Assembly: GCA_036274895.1 (NCBI GenBank)
Contig: DASUEU010000078.1
Span: 22,035-86,034, forward strand
Direction of reading: 5' to 3'
Origin: CALMKX01 sp036274895
GTDB lineage: Bacteria; Acidobacteriota; Thermoanaerobaculia; Multivoradales; SZUA-115
DNA length: 64,000 bases
Numbering within the stretch: position 1 is the stretch's first letter; each line of letters opens with the position of its first letter. The notes under the pieces were generated by a model. The model searched no databases, was not told the DNA's origin, and saw only the letters and a list, made by a program, of their open reading frames with translations. This document shows positions 43,176-50,951 of the stretch, one piece after another. Both the position numbers and the translations under genes were made by a program.

Positions 43176-45457
43176 GCCGCTCCCTCCAGAGGCGGGGAGC
43201 TCGGCCCCGAGCGCAGCACCTGCAACAGCCGATGAGTGCCGGCGATGGTGAAGCCGGCGAGCACCAGCATCAGTCCAAACCACACCAGCTGGATCAGCGG
43301 CTTCCGGGTGACGTCCAGGGCCACGGTGGCCGGGTTGCTGGGCACGGCACCGCCGACTCCCACCAGGCGTGCGATCACCGCGCGGTCGGTGGGGGAGAGC
43401 GACTCGATGGCGATGCTGCCCCCACCCGGCAGCACCTCGGTGGTGCTGTCGGCGGTGACGTTCGGCACGATCCGGTAGAGCGGCGCCACGGTCTCGGAAC
43501 GGCCACCGCGAGCGACCTCGATCCGGGTTCGCACCCGGATCTCCCCTCCCGCGGCCAGCTGCGCGTGGGCGTCACCATCCACCAGCTCGAAGCCGACGAA
43601 GCGCAGGCTGAGGTCGCCCAGCTGGGTGGTCTCACCCTCGACCAGCCGGACCTGCTGCGAGCCGTCCGTGGGGTCAGCCGGGTGGTACTCGATCGGCGAG
43701 ATGTAAAGATCCTCGGTCAAGTGGCTCTTGATGTGGGGATTGGCCATCAGCTGCCGGGTCCGGCTGTTGATGAAGAGCTTGGGGTAGGCGAGGTAGGTGG
43801 CTCCGCCTCCCCCCTCCCGTACCTCGACCTCCATGCAGCTCTTCCCGGCGCAATCCGGGATGGCGCCGCCGTCCGGCAGGAAGCGCAGGAAGGTCAAGGT
43901 GTGCTCACCCACGACCTGCGGCTGCCCCTCGACCAAGGTCGCCTTGGTGCTGATGTCGTAGGCCGACGAGGCCAGCACACCGAGGAGGATGGTGCCAACG
44001 CCGACGTGGGCCAGGTAGCCGCCGGCTACCCGCCAGCCCCCCGTGCGCACGAGGCTCACCACCTTGTGCAGGTTGGTCACCAGGCAGAGTGTCGCCAGCA
44101 GCACGAAGAGCACGTCGAAGGGCTCGTGCACCCCCAGGAAGGCCGCCACCACCGTCACCACCAGGGCCACGGCGAAGGCGGGGGCGAGCTTCTTCAGCAC
44201 CTGGCGGGGCTCGTTGCCTCGCCAGGTCAAGTAGGGGATGAAGCTGAGCAGCAGGGCGATGGCGATGGCCACCGGCAGGTTCACGGTGTTGTAGAAGCTC
44301 GGGCCCACCTGCCCGGGGTCCTCGAAGAAGCGGGTCAAGATCGGCGCCGAGGTGCCGATGGTCACCACCACGGCGCAGGCCATCACCACCACGGTCGCGG
44401 CCACCAGGAAGAAGCCGCGAGAGAGGGGCTCGTCCTCGTTCGGGCGGGTCTCGACGCTGCCCAGGCGGGTGACCAGGAGCATCAGGCCGCCGCCGCCGAA
44501 GATCGCGAGGATGGCGACCAGCCAGCCCTTGATGCCGAAGTCCACGAAGCTGTGCACGGAAAAGTCCGCCAGCACGCCCGAGCGGGTCAGGTAGGTGCCG
44601 TAGAGGACGGCGAGGAAGACCAGTACGGCCAGCACCAGGTTGGCCCGTCGATAGCGTCTCTGGGTCTTCTCGAGATGGAGACCGTGGACCAGGGCGACGC
44701 CGATCAGCCAGGGGATCAGCGAGGCGTTCTCGACCGGGTCCCAGCCCCAAAAACCGCCCCAGCCGAGGGTCTTGTAAGCCCAATAGCCGCCGAGCAGGAT
44801 CGCCACGCCGAGGATGGCGCAGCCGAACAGAGCCCAGGGGAAGGAGCGGGCCGCCCAATCGCTGTAGTCCTTGCGCCACAGGGCGGAAATGGCGAAGGCG
44901 AAGGGCACGGCCGAGAGCGCGTAGCCGATGAACATGATCGGGGGATGGATCACCATCCACGGATCCTGGAGCAGGGGGTTCAGGCCCTTGCCGTCGGCCG
45001 GGGACTCGGCCAGCATGTGGAACGGGTTCTCGCGCACCAGCAGCAGCAGCAGGCTCATGGTGGTGAGCAGGTAGACACCCATCACCGTCGCCTCGTTCTT
45101 GCCGGCCGTGCGGTAGAGCAAGACGCCGATCAGGGCCGCCCACAGCAGCCAGATCAGGAAGCTCCCCTTCTGGCCGGCCCAGAACGCCGCGAACTGATAG
45201 GCGTTGGGCAGGTCGACCCCCGAATAGTTGTAGACGTAGTCGATGCGGAAGTCCCGCCGCAGCAACGCCATCGACAGCACCAGGGAGGCCAGCACCACCG
45301 CGCCGGCGTAGAAGGAATAAGCCCGCCGCGCGAACGACAGCGAAGCGCCGTTGCCGGTCGCCAGCTGGGTGTAGCCGAAGAGGGAGCACAACGCGAAGAG
45401 CAGCGCCGCCCACAGGGCCACGGCCCCGGGAAGGTAGAAACCAGCGAGAAAGTCCAT
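43172..45457 (-). CDS. ccmF: Cytochrome c-type biogenesis protein CcmF
   Basis: 761 residues with about fourteen membrane segments. The WWD motif WGGFWGWDPVENASLIPWL (near residue 240) binds haem; AKRL-type and MFIGYALSAVPFAFAIS regions, and a large periplasmic loop after residue ~500. CcmF ligates haem from CcmE to apocytochrome c. It is the last gene of the ccm operon, 258 bases after ccmE, from which it is separated by repeat DNA. Confidence 0.95.
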   Translation of the reverse strand: MDFLAGFYLPGAVALWAALLFALCSLFGYTQLATGNGASLSFARRAYSFYAGAVVLASLVLSMALLRRDFRIDYVYNYSGVDLPNAYQFAAFWAGQKGSFLIWLLWAALIGVLLYRTAGKNEATVMGVYLLTTMSLLLLLVRENPFHMLAESPADGKGLNPLLQDPWMVIHPPIMFIGYALSAVPFAFAISALWRKDYSDWAARSFPWALFGCAILGVAILLGGYWAYKTLGWGGFWGWDPVENASLIPWLIGVALVHGLHLEKTQRRYRRANLVLAVLVFLAVLYGTYLTRSGVLADFSVHSFVDFGIKGWLVAILAIFGGGGLMLLVTRLGSVETRPNEDEPLSRGFFLVAATVVVMACAVVVTIGTSAPILTRFFEDPGQVGPSFYNTVNLPVAIAIALLLSFIPYLTWRGNEPRQVLKKLAPAFAVALVVTVVAAFLGVHEPFDVLFVLLATLCLVTNLHKVVSLVRTGGWRVAGGYLAHVGVGTILLGVLASSAYDISTKATLVEGQPQVVGEHTLTFLRFLPDGGAIPDCAGKSCMEVEVREGGGGATYLAYPKLFINSRTRQLMANPHIKSHLTEDLYISPIEYHPADPTDGSQQVRLVEGETTQLGDLSLRFVGFELVDGDAHAQLAAGGEIRVRTRIEVARGGRSETVAPLYRIVPNVTADSTTEVLPGGGSIAIESLSPTDRAVIARLVGVGGAVPSNPATVALDVTRKPLIQLVWFGLMLVLAGFTIAGTHRLLQVLRSGPSSPPLEGAA

Positions 45458-45474
45458 CAGTGTGCCTTCCTAAG

Positions 45475-45502
45475 CCGTCATCCCCGCGACAGCGGGGATC
45501 CA
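45475..45502. repeat. REP-like repeat, copy 2
   Basis: A 28-base unit (arms ATCCCCGC/GCGGGGAT) 26 of 28 identical to copy 1 at 28114-28141 in reverse orientation. It begins 18 bases upstream of the ccmF start. Confidence 0.75.
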
Positions 45503-45520
45503 CTTCGTCGTGTCCTCGGA

Positions 45521-45698
45521 TTCCCCGTCCCGTCAGGGACGTTCATGGGTAGCGAGGGATTTCAATCCCTCGCGATGCCGGGCGCCCTTCAGGCGATGAG
45601 CCCGGCGCCACCTCGGCGCCCCGTCCGGCGCCACCTCGGCGCCCCACGAGGCGTTGAAACGCCTCGCTACCCATGAACGTCCCTGACGGGACGGGGAA
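45521..45698. repeat. Composite palindromic repeat inside the ccm operon
   Basis: Outer arms 45521-45557 and 45662-45698 are perfect reverse complements over 37 bases. Inside lie two hairpins (AGGGATTTCAATCCCT and GAGGCGTTGAAACGCCTC) and two identical 20-base direct repeats at 45603-45622 and 45626-45645. A further partial copy (18 bases) is at 52342-52359. It has a MITE/REP-like build and interrupts the ccmE-ccmF gap, with no coding role. Confidence 0.85.
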
Positions 45699-45715
45699 GA
45701 GAGCCATCTTCGTCT

Positions 45716-46117
45716 CTAGTCGTAGACCTTCTCTTCCACTTCCGCGCCCTGGTACTTGCTGGGGCACTTCACCAGCAGCTTCTCGGCGGCGAACTCGGTC
45801 CTGGCCGGCTCGTAGCGGCCCACCGCCACGATCGAGACGGCGTCCTCGAAGTTGCCCGGCTTCACCCCGTGGTAGCGCACGGTCATGGTCTTGCCGGAGC
45901 TCTCCTCCTTGATCACGAAGCGCAGGGCCTGCTCCTTGTCGTCGTAGCTGCTGGTGCCCTTCTCGAGGCCGCCGGCTACCTGGACGGTGCGGCCGGAGGC
46001 CACCGCCTTCTCGAAGGGCACGTACTGATAGACCGTGGCCCGGAAGGACGCGTAGGCGAAGGCGGCGAACAGGCAGAGCAGCAGGGCTCCGAGAATGTAG
46101 GTGGTGCGCTTGCTCAT
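45716..46117 (-). CDS. ccmE: Cytochrome c maturation protein CcmE
   Basis: 133 residues with an N-terminal membrane anchor (ILGALLLCLFAAFAYASF) and a beta-barrel OB fold: QVAGGLEKGTSSYDDKEQALRF, MTVRYHGVKPGNFEDAVSIVAVGRYEPA and FAAEKLLVKCPSKYQG. It holds haem and passes it to CcmF. The usual haem-binding HxxxY of proteobacterial CcmE is replaced by LLVKCPSKY, i.e. the CxxxY form of some archaea and Gram-negatives. It overlaps ccmD by four bases. Confidence 0.92.
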   Translation of the reverse strand: MSKRTTYILGALLLCLFAAFAYASFRATVYQYVPFEKAVASGRTVQVAGGLEKGTSSYDDKEQALRFVIKEESSGKTMTVRYHGVKPGNFEDAVSIVAVGRYEPARTEFAAEKLLVKCPSKYQGAEVEEKVYD

Positions 46118-46230
46118 GACTTCTTCTCCAGCTCACGGACCTTGCGGTCCAGGCGGACCAGGAACAGGAAGATCCCGGCCCAGATCACCAGATTGACTGC
46201 GAGAACCCAGGTCAGCGTACCGGTTTCCAT
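46114..46230 (-). CDS. ccmD: Small membrane protein CcmD
   Basis: 38 residues from ATG 46230 (METGTLTWVLAVNLVIW...), too short for an ORF finder. One membrane segment followed by the charged tail RLDRKVRELEKK, exactly the CcmD design. It stabilises CcmE release from CcmABC. Stop overlaps the ccmE start (ATGA). Confidence 0.85.
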   Translation of the reverse strand: METGTLTWVLAVNLVIWAGIFLFLVRLDRKVRELEKKS

Positions 46231-46248
46231 AGTAGACGTTTCTCCTCG

Positions 46249-46923
46249 TCATTCTACCGGCAAGGGCGGAGCTTCCCGGCGCGCGACCACCCGTGCACAA
46301 CGCCGGCCGAGGTCGTGCAGCCAGAAGAACAAGGCGGTGGCCCAGACGAAGCCACCGATCAAGACCATCAGCATGCGGCTCTCCATCGCCGGCTTGCCCT
46401 GGGCGTTGATCACCGGCTCGGGATGCAGGGAAGTAGGCACCATCCGTGGTGCGATGAAGAACAGGAACGGGGCGATGGCGAGCCCCAGGACGGCGTAGGA
46501 GGCGGTCAAGCGGCGGCGCGCCTCTTCGTCCGGGATGCTGCTGCGCAGGGCGAGATAGGCGGCATAGAACAGCAGGGCGAAGGCGATCGAGACCTGGCGT
46601 GGATCCCAGTTCCAGAAGGCGCCCCACATGGTGCGGGCCCACATCGCGCCGGTCACTGTGGCGAGCACACCGAAGAGCAGGCCCAGCTCCACCGCGACGG
46701 CGGCCGAGCGGTCGTGCTCCTCGTCGCGGCCGATCAGGTAACGGACGCTCCAGACCCCGGCGGCGATGAAGGCGATGAACGAGGCCCAGGCCATCGGCAC
46801 GTGGAAGAAGAGGATACGGCTCGAGTGGCCGAGAAAGCCCTTGCCCAGCGGCGCCCACAGGAAGCCGCCGAGGATGACCAACCACCCGAGCACCAGCAGA
46901 GCCAGCTGCAGGATCTTTCTCAT
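46249..46923 (-). CDS. ccmC: Haem exporter protein CcmC
   Basis: 224 residues from ATG 46923 (GTG 46932 is in frame). Six membrane segments. The WWD motif is RTMWGAFWNWDPRQVS, and FFHVPMAWASFIAF holds the first axial His. CcmC loads haem onto CcmE. Its start overlaps the ccmB stop by four bases, and ccmD follows 18 bases later. Confidence 0.93.
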   Translation of the reverse strand: MRKILQLALLVLGWLVILGGFLWAPLGKGFLGHSSRILFFHVPMAWASFIAFIAAGVWSVRYLIGRDEEHDRSAAVAVELGLLFGVLATVTGAMWARTMWGAFWNWDPRQVSIAFALLFYAAYLALRSSIPDEEARRRLTASYAVLGLAIAPFLFFIAPRMVPTSLHPEPVINAQGKPAMESRMLMVLIGGFVWATALFFWLHDLGRRCARVVARREAPPLPVE

Positions 46924-47606
46924 GGGTTCCACACCACCGGGAAGAGCAGCAAGGCCGCCACGGCCACGCTGGCATCATACAGAAGCAGTGCCGGCAGAGC
47001 CTGGCCGGGGGCCTCGCCGGTCAGCGCCGAGCGCGACAGCTGGACGGTGAACAGCAGCAGGGGCAGGAGCACCGGCAGGGCGAGCACGGCGAAGAGGGTG
47101 GACTTGCCCTGGGCCGCGGCGATCATCGCCGCCACCAGGGTCGAGCCGGTGGCGAGGCCGAAGGCGCCGGCCACCAGGGTGGCCAGGAACACCCCCACGT
47201 TCTGCACCTCGAGGTCGAAGAGGACCAGGAAGAGGGGCGCCACCAGCGCTTCGAGGGCCAGGGTGAGCACCAGGTTGTAAGCCTGCTTGCCGACGAAGAG
47301 GGCCACCGGCGAGGCGGCCAGGCGCAGGGCGGTGGCGGTGTGGGTCTCCTCCTCGTGGACGAAGGTGCGCGGCAGACCGGCGGTCAAAGCGAAGAGCAGA
47401 ATCAGCCAGAGGATCACCGGCAGCACGGCCGCGCGCTCGGCGAGCGGGATCGACAAGGTGCCCAGCGAGGCGCTGGCCGTGAACAGGGTGGTCAGGCCGA
47501 ACAGGGCGAAGGTGTTCAATGCGTAGCGCGTGCGCAGCTCCGCCCGCCACTCCTTGGCGAATACCGCCCCGACCTCAGCCAGCCAGTTCGATGACGCCGG
47601 TGACAC
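46920..47606 (-). CDS. ccmB: Haem exporter protein CcmB
   Basis: 228 residues from GTG 47606, with about six membrane segments. EVGAVFAKEWRAELRTRYALNT, FVHEEETHTATALRLAASPVAL and FGLATGSTLVAAMIAAAQGKST are family landmarks. It is the permease of the CcmAB transporter. It overlaps the 3' end of ccmA by 32 bases. Confidence 0.9.
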   Translation of the reverse strand: MSPASSNWLAEVGAVFAKEWRAELRTRYALNTFALFGLTTLFTASASLGTLSIPLAERAAVLPVILWLILLFALTAGLPRTFVHEEETHTATALRLAASPVALFVGKQAYNLVLTLALEALVAPLFLVLFDLEVQNVGVFLATLVAGAFGLATGSTLVAAMIAAAQGKSTLFAVLALPVLLPLLLFTVQLSRSALTGEAPGQALPALLLYDASVAVAALLLFPVVWNP

Positions 47607-48183
47607 GGGGTAGCTCCACCGAGATCGGGCTCGCCACCACGGCGAGGCCCCCTTCGAGGTGCTCGGCGAGGAGCTCGCGGGCGAGCGCTTCGCCGGGAGG
47701 GTCGAGGTTCTGGAAGGGCTCGTCGAGCAGCAGCAGCCGCGGCCGGGCGAGCAGGGCCCAGGCCCAGCGCACCCGCTGGCGCATGCCCGAGGAGAGCACG
47801 CCGAAGTATGCCCCCGGATCGAGGCCGATGCGCGCCACCGCCGAGCGGGCCGTGTCCCCCGGCAGGCCGCGCAGGCGGGCGAAGAAGGTGAGGTTCTCCT
47901 CGATGGTCAGGGGCTCGTAGAAGGTCAGGTCCGGCGCCACGTAGCCGATCGCCCGCCGCCGTGCTTCCGGGTCCAGGGGCGAGCCGTTCTCCTGGTAGTG
48001 GATCTCCCCGGCGTCGAGACCCGAGAGCCCGGCCAGACAGCGCAGCAGGGTGCTTTTGCCCGAGCCGTTCCTGCCGTGCACCAAGAGCACGCCGCCGGTG
48101 GCCACCTCCCCCCCCACCCGCTGGAGCACCCAGCGCCGGCCGAAGCGGCGGGAGAGCCCCGTGAACCGCAGGTGAGCGCTCAT
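47575..48183 (-). CDS. ccmA: ABC transporter ATP-binding protein CcmA
   Basis: 202 residues from ATG 48183. Walker A HGRNGSGKSTLLR, signature LSSGMRQRVRWAWALL (a slight variant of LSSGQ), Walker B LLLLDEPFQNLD. It powers release of holo-CcmE with CcmB. Its start overlaps the stop of the YdjY-like gene by four bases, so this gene is translated with it. Confidence 0.92.
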   Translation of the reverse strand: MSAHLRFTGLSRRFGRRWVLQRVGGEVATGGVLLVHGRNGSGKSTLLRCLAGLSGLDAGEIHYQENGSPLDPEARRRAIGYVAPDLTFYEPLTIEENLTFFARLRGLPGDTARSAVARIGLDPGAYFGVLSSGMRQRVRWAWALLARPRLLLLDEPFQNLDPPGEALARELLAEHLEGGLAVVASPISVELPRVTGVIELAG

Positions 48184-48902
48184 CCGACCTCGGCCTCTCC
48201 GGCGGTCGGGACCAGGCGGAGCCGCAGGGTGACCGTCGAGCCGTCCGCCGGCAGGGTGCCCGGCCGCACCCGGAAGCGCGTCGTCCCCTGCATCCACTCG
48301 CGAACCGTGTAGCGGGCGTTGCCGACCTTGGCGCCCGGGCAGGAGTAGAGGCAGATGCCGCAGCCCGAGCCCCACAAAGGGATGTTGGCGCGGTGACCAC
48401 CCAGGCGCATGGCGAAGCCCTTGCCCCCCGGGTCGGTGAGGAAGTCGCCGAGGGCGAGCGGCTCCGCCCGCCCCGGCACCCAGACGGTGACCTCGACGCT
48501 CGGCCCTTCGATCACCCGGTCGGGGGCCGGGGAAGCGGGGCTCTCCCGCTCCTCCCAGGTGTCCATGCCCAGGGCGTCGCCGGGTTTGGCGCCGAGCGTC
48601 TCGAAGGTGTCCAGGATCTCGCTGTCGGAGACCGGGGTGACGAAGAGGGAAGCGCCCGCAGCCTTGCCGCCCGCGGCCACCAGCAGGTGATAGCCCGGCA
48701 TGCCGAAGCCGAGGAGGCTGCGCTCGAAGGCCGCGGCGTGGACCGTCGCCGGCACCTCGACGCCGTCGGCGAGCATCACCAGCCGGGAGGGCTCGGCGGC
48801 GCCGGCCGCTCCCGACGAGGGTGCGCAGGCCGCAGCCGCGAGCCCCGCCAGGGCCACCGCGGCCAGGCCGGCGAGGCGGAGAGAGGAGGCGCTTGCGGGC
48901 AC
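48180..48902 (-). CDS. YdjY-like lipoprotein at the head of the ccm operon
   Basis: 240 residues. Lipobox Cys26 (LAAAAC). A central region AAAFERSLLGFGMPGYHLLV is followed by a Cys cluster GSGCGICLYSCPGAKVGNAR (CxxCxxxC), as in YdjY-domain proteins, which are linked to redox or iron-sulfur metabolism. It is placed first and coupled to ccmA by a four-base overlap, suggesting a role in haem or cytochrome c handling. The family name is by pattern and is less sure than the layout. Confidence 0.6.
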   Translation of the reverse strand: MPASASSLRLAGLAAVALAGLAAAACAPSSGAAGAAEPSRLVMLADGVEVPATVHAAAFERSLLGFGMPGYHLLVAAGGKAAGASLFVTPVSDSEILDTFETLGAKPGDALGMDTWEERESPASPAPDRVIEGPSVEVTVWVPGRAEPLALGDFLTDPGGKGFAMRLGGHRANIPLWGSGCGICLYSCPGAKVGNARYTVREWMQGTTRFRVRPGTLPADGSTVTLRLRLVPTAGEAEVG

Positions 48903-48962
48903 GCCGGGATCCTACCAAGCCCCGCCGCCACAAAGCTGCCCCCGAGGGTAGGATTGCTCCCC

Positions 48963-50951
48963 GTGAAAGCTGGAAGAAGAGTCCTCTCCTGCCTGGTAGC
49001 CCCGGCCCTGGCCGCGGCCTGTGCCTCCTCTCCCTCGGCCGGCCCGGAACTGCCGGCGGAGCGGCCCGACGCCGCCGAGCGCTCCCTCCTGCTGCTGCTC
49101 GCCGACCGCGAGCTCTACGAGCCCCTGGTCTTCCAGCGGGCCCTGGTGGGCTCGCCCGAGCTGCGCCGGGAGGTGGCGGTCACCCTCGGGCGCATTGCCG
49201 ACCCCCGCGGCCGCCGCATCCTCGAAGGGCTGGCCCGGGACGAGGCCGCCGCCGTCCGCCGCACCGCCCTCTTCGCCCTGGGGGTGGCCAAGGAGGCCGA
49301 GGCCGCGCCGCTGTTGCTCGAGGTGGCGGCGGGCGCCTCGCGGGAAGAAGCTCTCCTCGCCGTGGAGGCCCTGGGCAAGGCCGGCGTGCCCTTGGGTGAC
49401 GTTCTTGAGGCCCTGACCCCCCTGGGCGAGGCCGAGCGCTGGGCCCGCTTGTTGCCGTCGCTCTACCGCTTCGATTCGCCGTCCCTGGTGCCCCTGGCGC
49501 AGAAGGGGCTGGAGCGTCCCGAGGGGGACCTCCACCGCTGGGCAGCTTATGCCCTGGCGCGCAACCCCAAAGCCGAGGGGCTGCCGGTCCTGCGCGCGCT
49601 CGCCCTCGACCCGGAGCCGAGGATCCGCGCCTGGGCCGCCCGGGCCCTGGGCCTGGTGGGCACTCCCGAGGATCTACCCCTGTTGGTTCGGGTCTGGGCC
49701 GATGGCGACGGGGCGCCGGTGGTCTACGCCCTCCGTTCCGCGAAGCGTCTGAGCGCTGGCCGAGCGGAGGCGAGGCTCTACTACGCGGCGGCCCTCCTCC
49801 CGCTGCTGGCCGACCGGCGCCCCGGCGTGGCCTTGACCGCTCTCGAGGTGGCCGGCGGCTTCCTGCCCCACGAGGCCCTGGCGGCGGCTCTCGTCGAGCG
49901 CCTGGCCGCGGGCAAGGTGCTGCGCGAGCGGGAGCTGGCCCTACTCGCCCTCGCCGAGGGTGGCGCGGCTGAGGCGGGGGAGCTGGCCCGCCAGGCAGCC
50001 CTGGCCCCGGAGGCCACCCTGCGCGCCCGCGCCGCCGAGGCGGCGGGCAAGTTGCGGGATCGTGAGATCCTCGCCCGGCTCGCCGCCGACCCGGCCCCCC
50101 TGGTGCGCTCCGCGGTCCTCTCCGCCCGCGTGGCAGCCTGGGCCGACGAGGCGGTCAGGTGGTTGACCGAGGCCCTCGCCGATCCCGACATCGGCGTGCG
50201 TTCGACGGCCTTCGGCGAGCTCGAAGGCAAGCCCCTGCTGCCCTTCGAGGCGATCGAGACCTCCCTCACCACCCTGCCCCCCGAGGACGTGATCGAGGCC
50301 CAGCTGGGGGCGATCTCGGCCCTGGTGGCGCGGGCCAAGGTCGAGGCCCTGGAGCGCGGGGCGATCATCGCCAGCCTGGAAAAGCTGGCCACGGCGCCCC
50401 AACACCTGCTGCGCCGGGCCGCAGCGGACGCCCTGGTCGCCCTGGATCGGCCGCGGCCGGACGTCGGTCCGGTCGAGGCCAGCCGCGGCGGCGAGGTCTA
50501 TCGCCAGATCCTGGTGCAAACGGCACGGCCGCGCACGGTCGAGCTACGCACCAACCGGGGCACCCTGCGAGTGCGTCTGGCCTGCCCGGAGGCACCCCTC
50601 ACCTGCCTGTCCTTCCTCCAGCTGGCGGCCGGCGGCTTCTACGACGGCCTTGCCTTCCACCGGGTGATCCCGGACTTCGTGGTCCAGGGCGGCGACCCGC
50701 GGGGCGACGGCTTCGGCGGCCCCGGCTACAGCCTGCGCGACGAGATCAACCCCCTGCGCTACCGCCGGGGCGTGATCGGCATGGCCCACGCCGGGCCGGA
50801 CACCGCCGGCAGCCAGTTCTTCTTCACCCTGTCCCCGCAGCCCCACCTCGACGGCGCCTACACCGCCTTCGGCGAGGTGGTCGCCGGGCTCGAGGTGCTC
50901 GACAGGATCGTCCAGGGGGACCGCATCGAGTCGATTCGGGAGGTGCCGTGA
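48963..50951 (+). CDS. HEAT-repeat lipoprotein fused to a cyclophilin-type PPIase
   Basis: 662 residues from GTG 48963. Lipobox Cys20 (LAAAC). Residues ~40-490 are HEAT-like repeats (LRREVAVTLGRIADPRGRRIL, VRRTALFALGVAKEAEAAPL, ARAAEAAGKLRDREILARL). The last ~140 residues are a cyclophilin domain: FYDGLAFHRVIPDFVVQGGDP, GTGSQFFFT-like TAGSQFFFTLSPQPHLDGAY and FGEVVAGLEVLDRI. The active-site Arg (FHR), Phe and Gln are present. It probably assists folding in the periplasm. It overlaps the next gene by four bases. Confidence 0.88.
   Translation: MKAGRRVLSCLVAPALAAACASSPSAGPELPAERPDAAERSLLLLLADRELYEPLVFQRALVGSPELRREVAVTLGRIADPRGRRILEGLARDEAAAVRRTALFALGVAKEAEAAPLLLEVAAGASREEALLAVEALGKAGVPLGDVLEALTPLGEAERWARLLPSLYRFDSPSLVPLAQKGLERPEGDLHRWAAYALARNPKAEGLPVLRALALDPEPRIRAWAARALGLVGTPEDLPLLVRVWADGDGAPVVYALRSAKRLSAGRAEARLYYAAALLPLLADRRPGVALTALEVAGGFLPHEALAAALVERLAAGKVLRERELALLALAEGGAAEAGELARQAALAPEATLRARAAEAAGKLRDREILARLAADPAPLVRSAVLSARVAAWADEAVRWLTEALADPDIGVRSTAFGELEGKPLLPFEAIETSLTTLPPEDVIEAQLGAISALVARAKVEALERGAIIASLEKLATAPQHLLRRAAADALVALDRPRPDVGPVEASRGGEVYRQILVQTARPRTVELRTNRGTLRVRLACPEAPLTCLSFLQLAAGGFYDGLAFHRVIPDFVVQGGDPRGDGFGGPGYSLRDEINPLRYRRGVIGMAHAGPDTAGSQFFFTLSPQPHLDGAYTAFGEVVAGLEVLDRIVQGDRIESIREVP

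Noticed and set aside
43232..45676. 814-codon frame opposite ccmF
   Set aside because: It is antisense to ccmF and extends into repeat DNA; it is His/Gln/Gly-rich as expected of a shadow.
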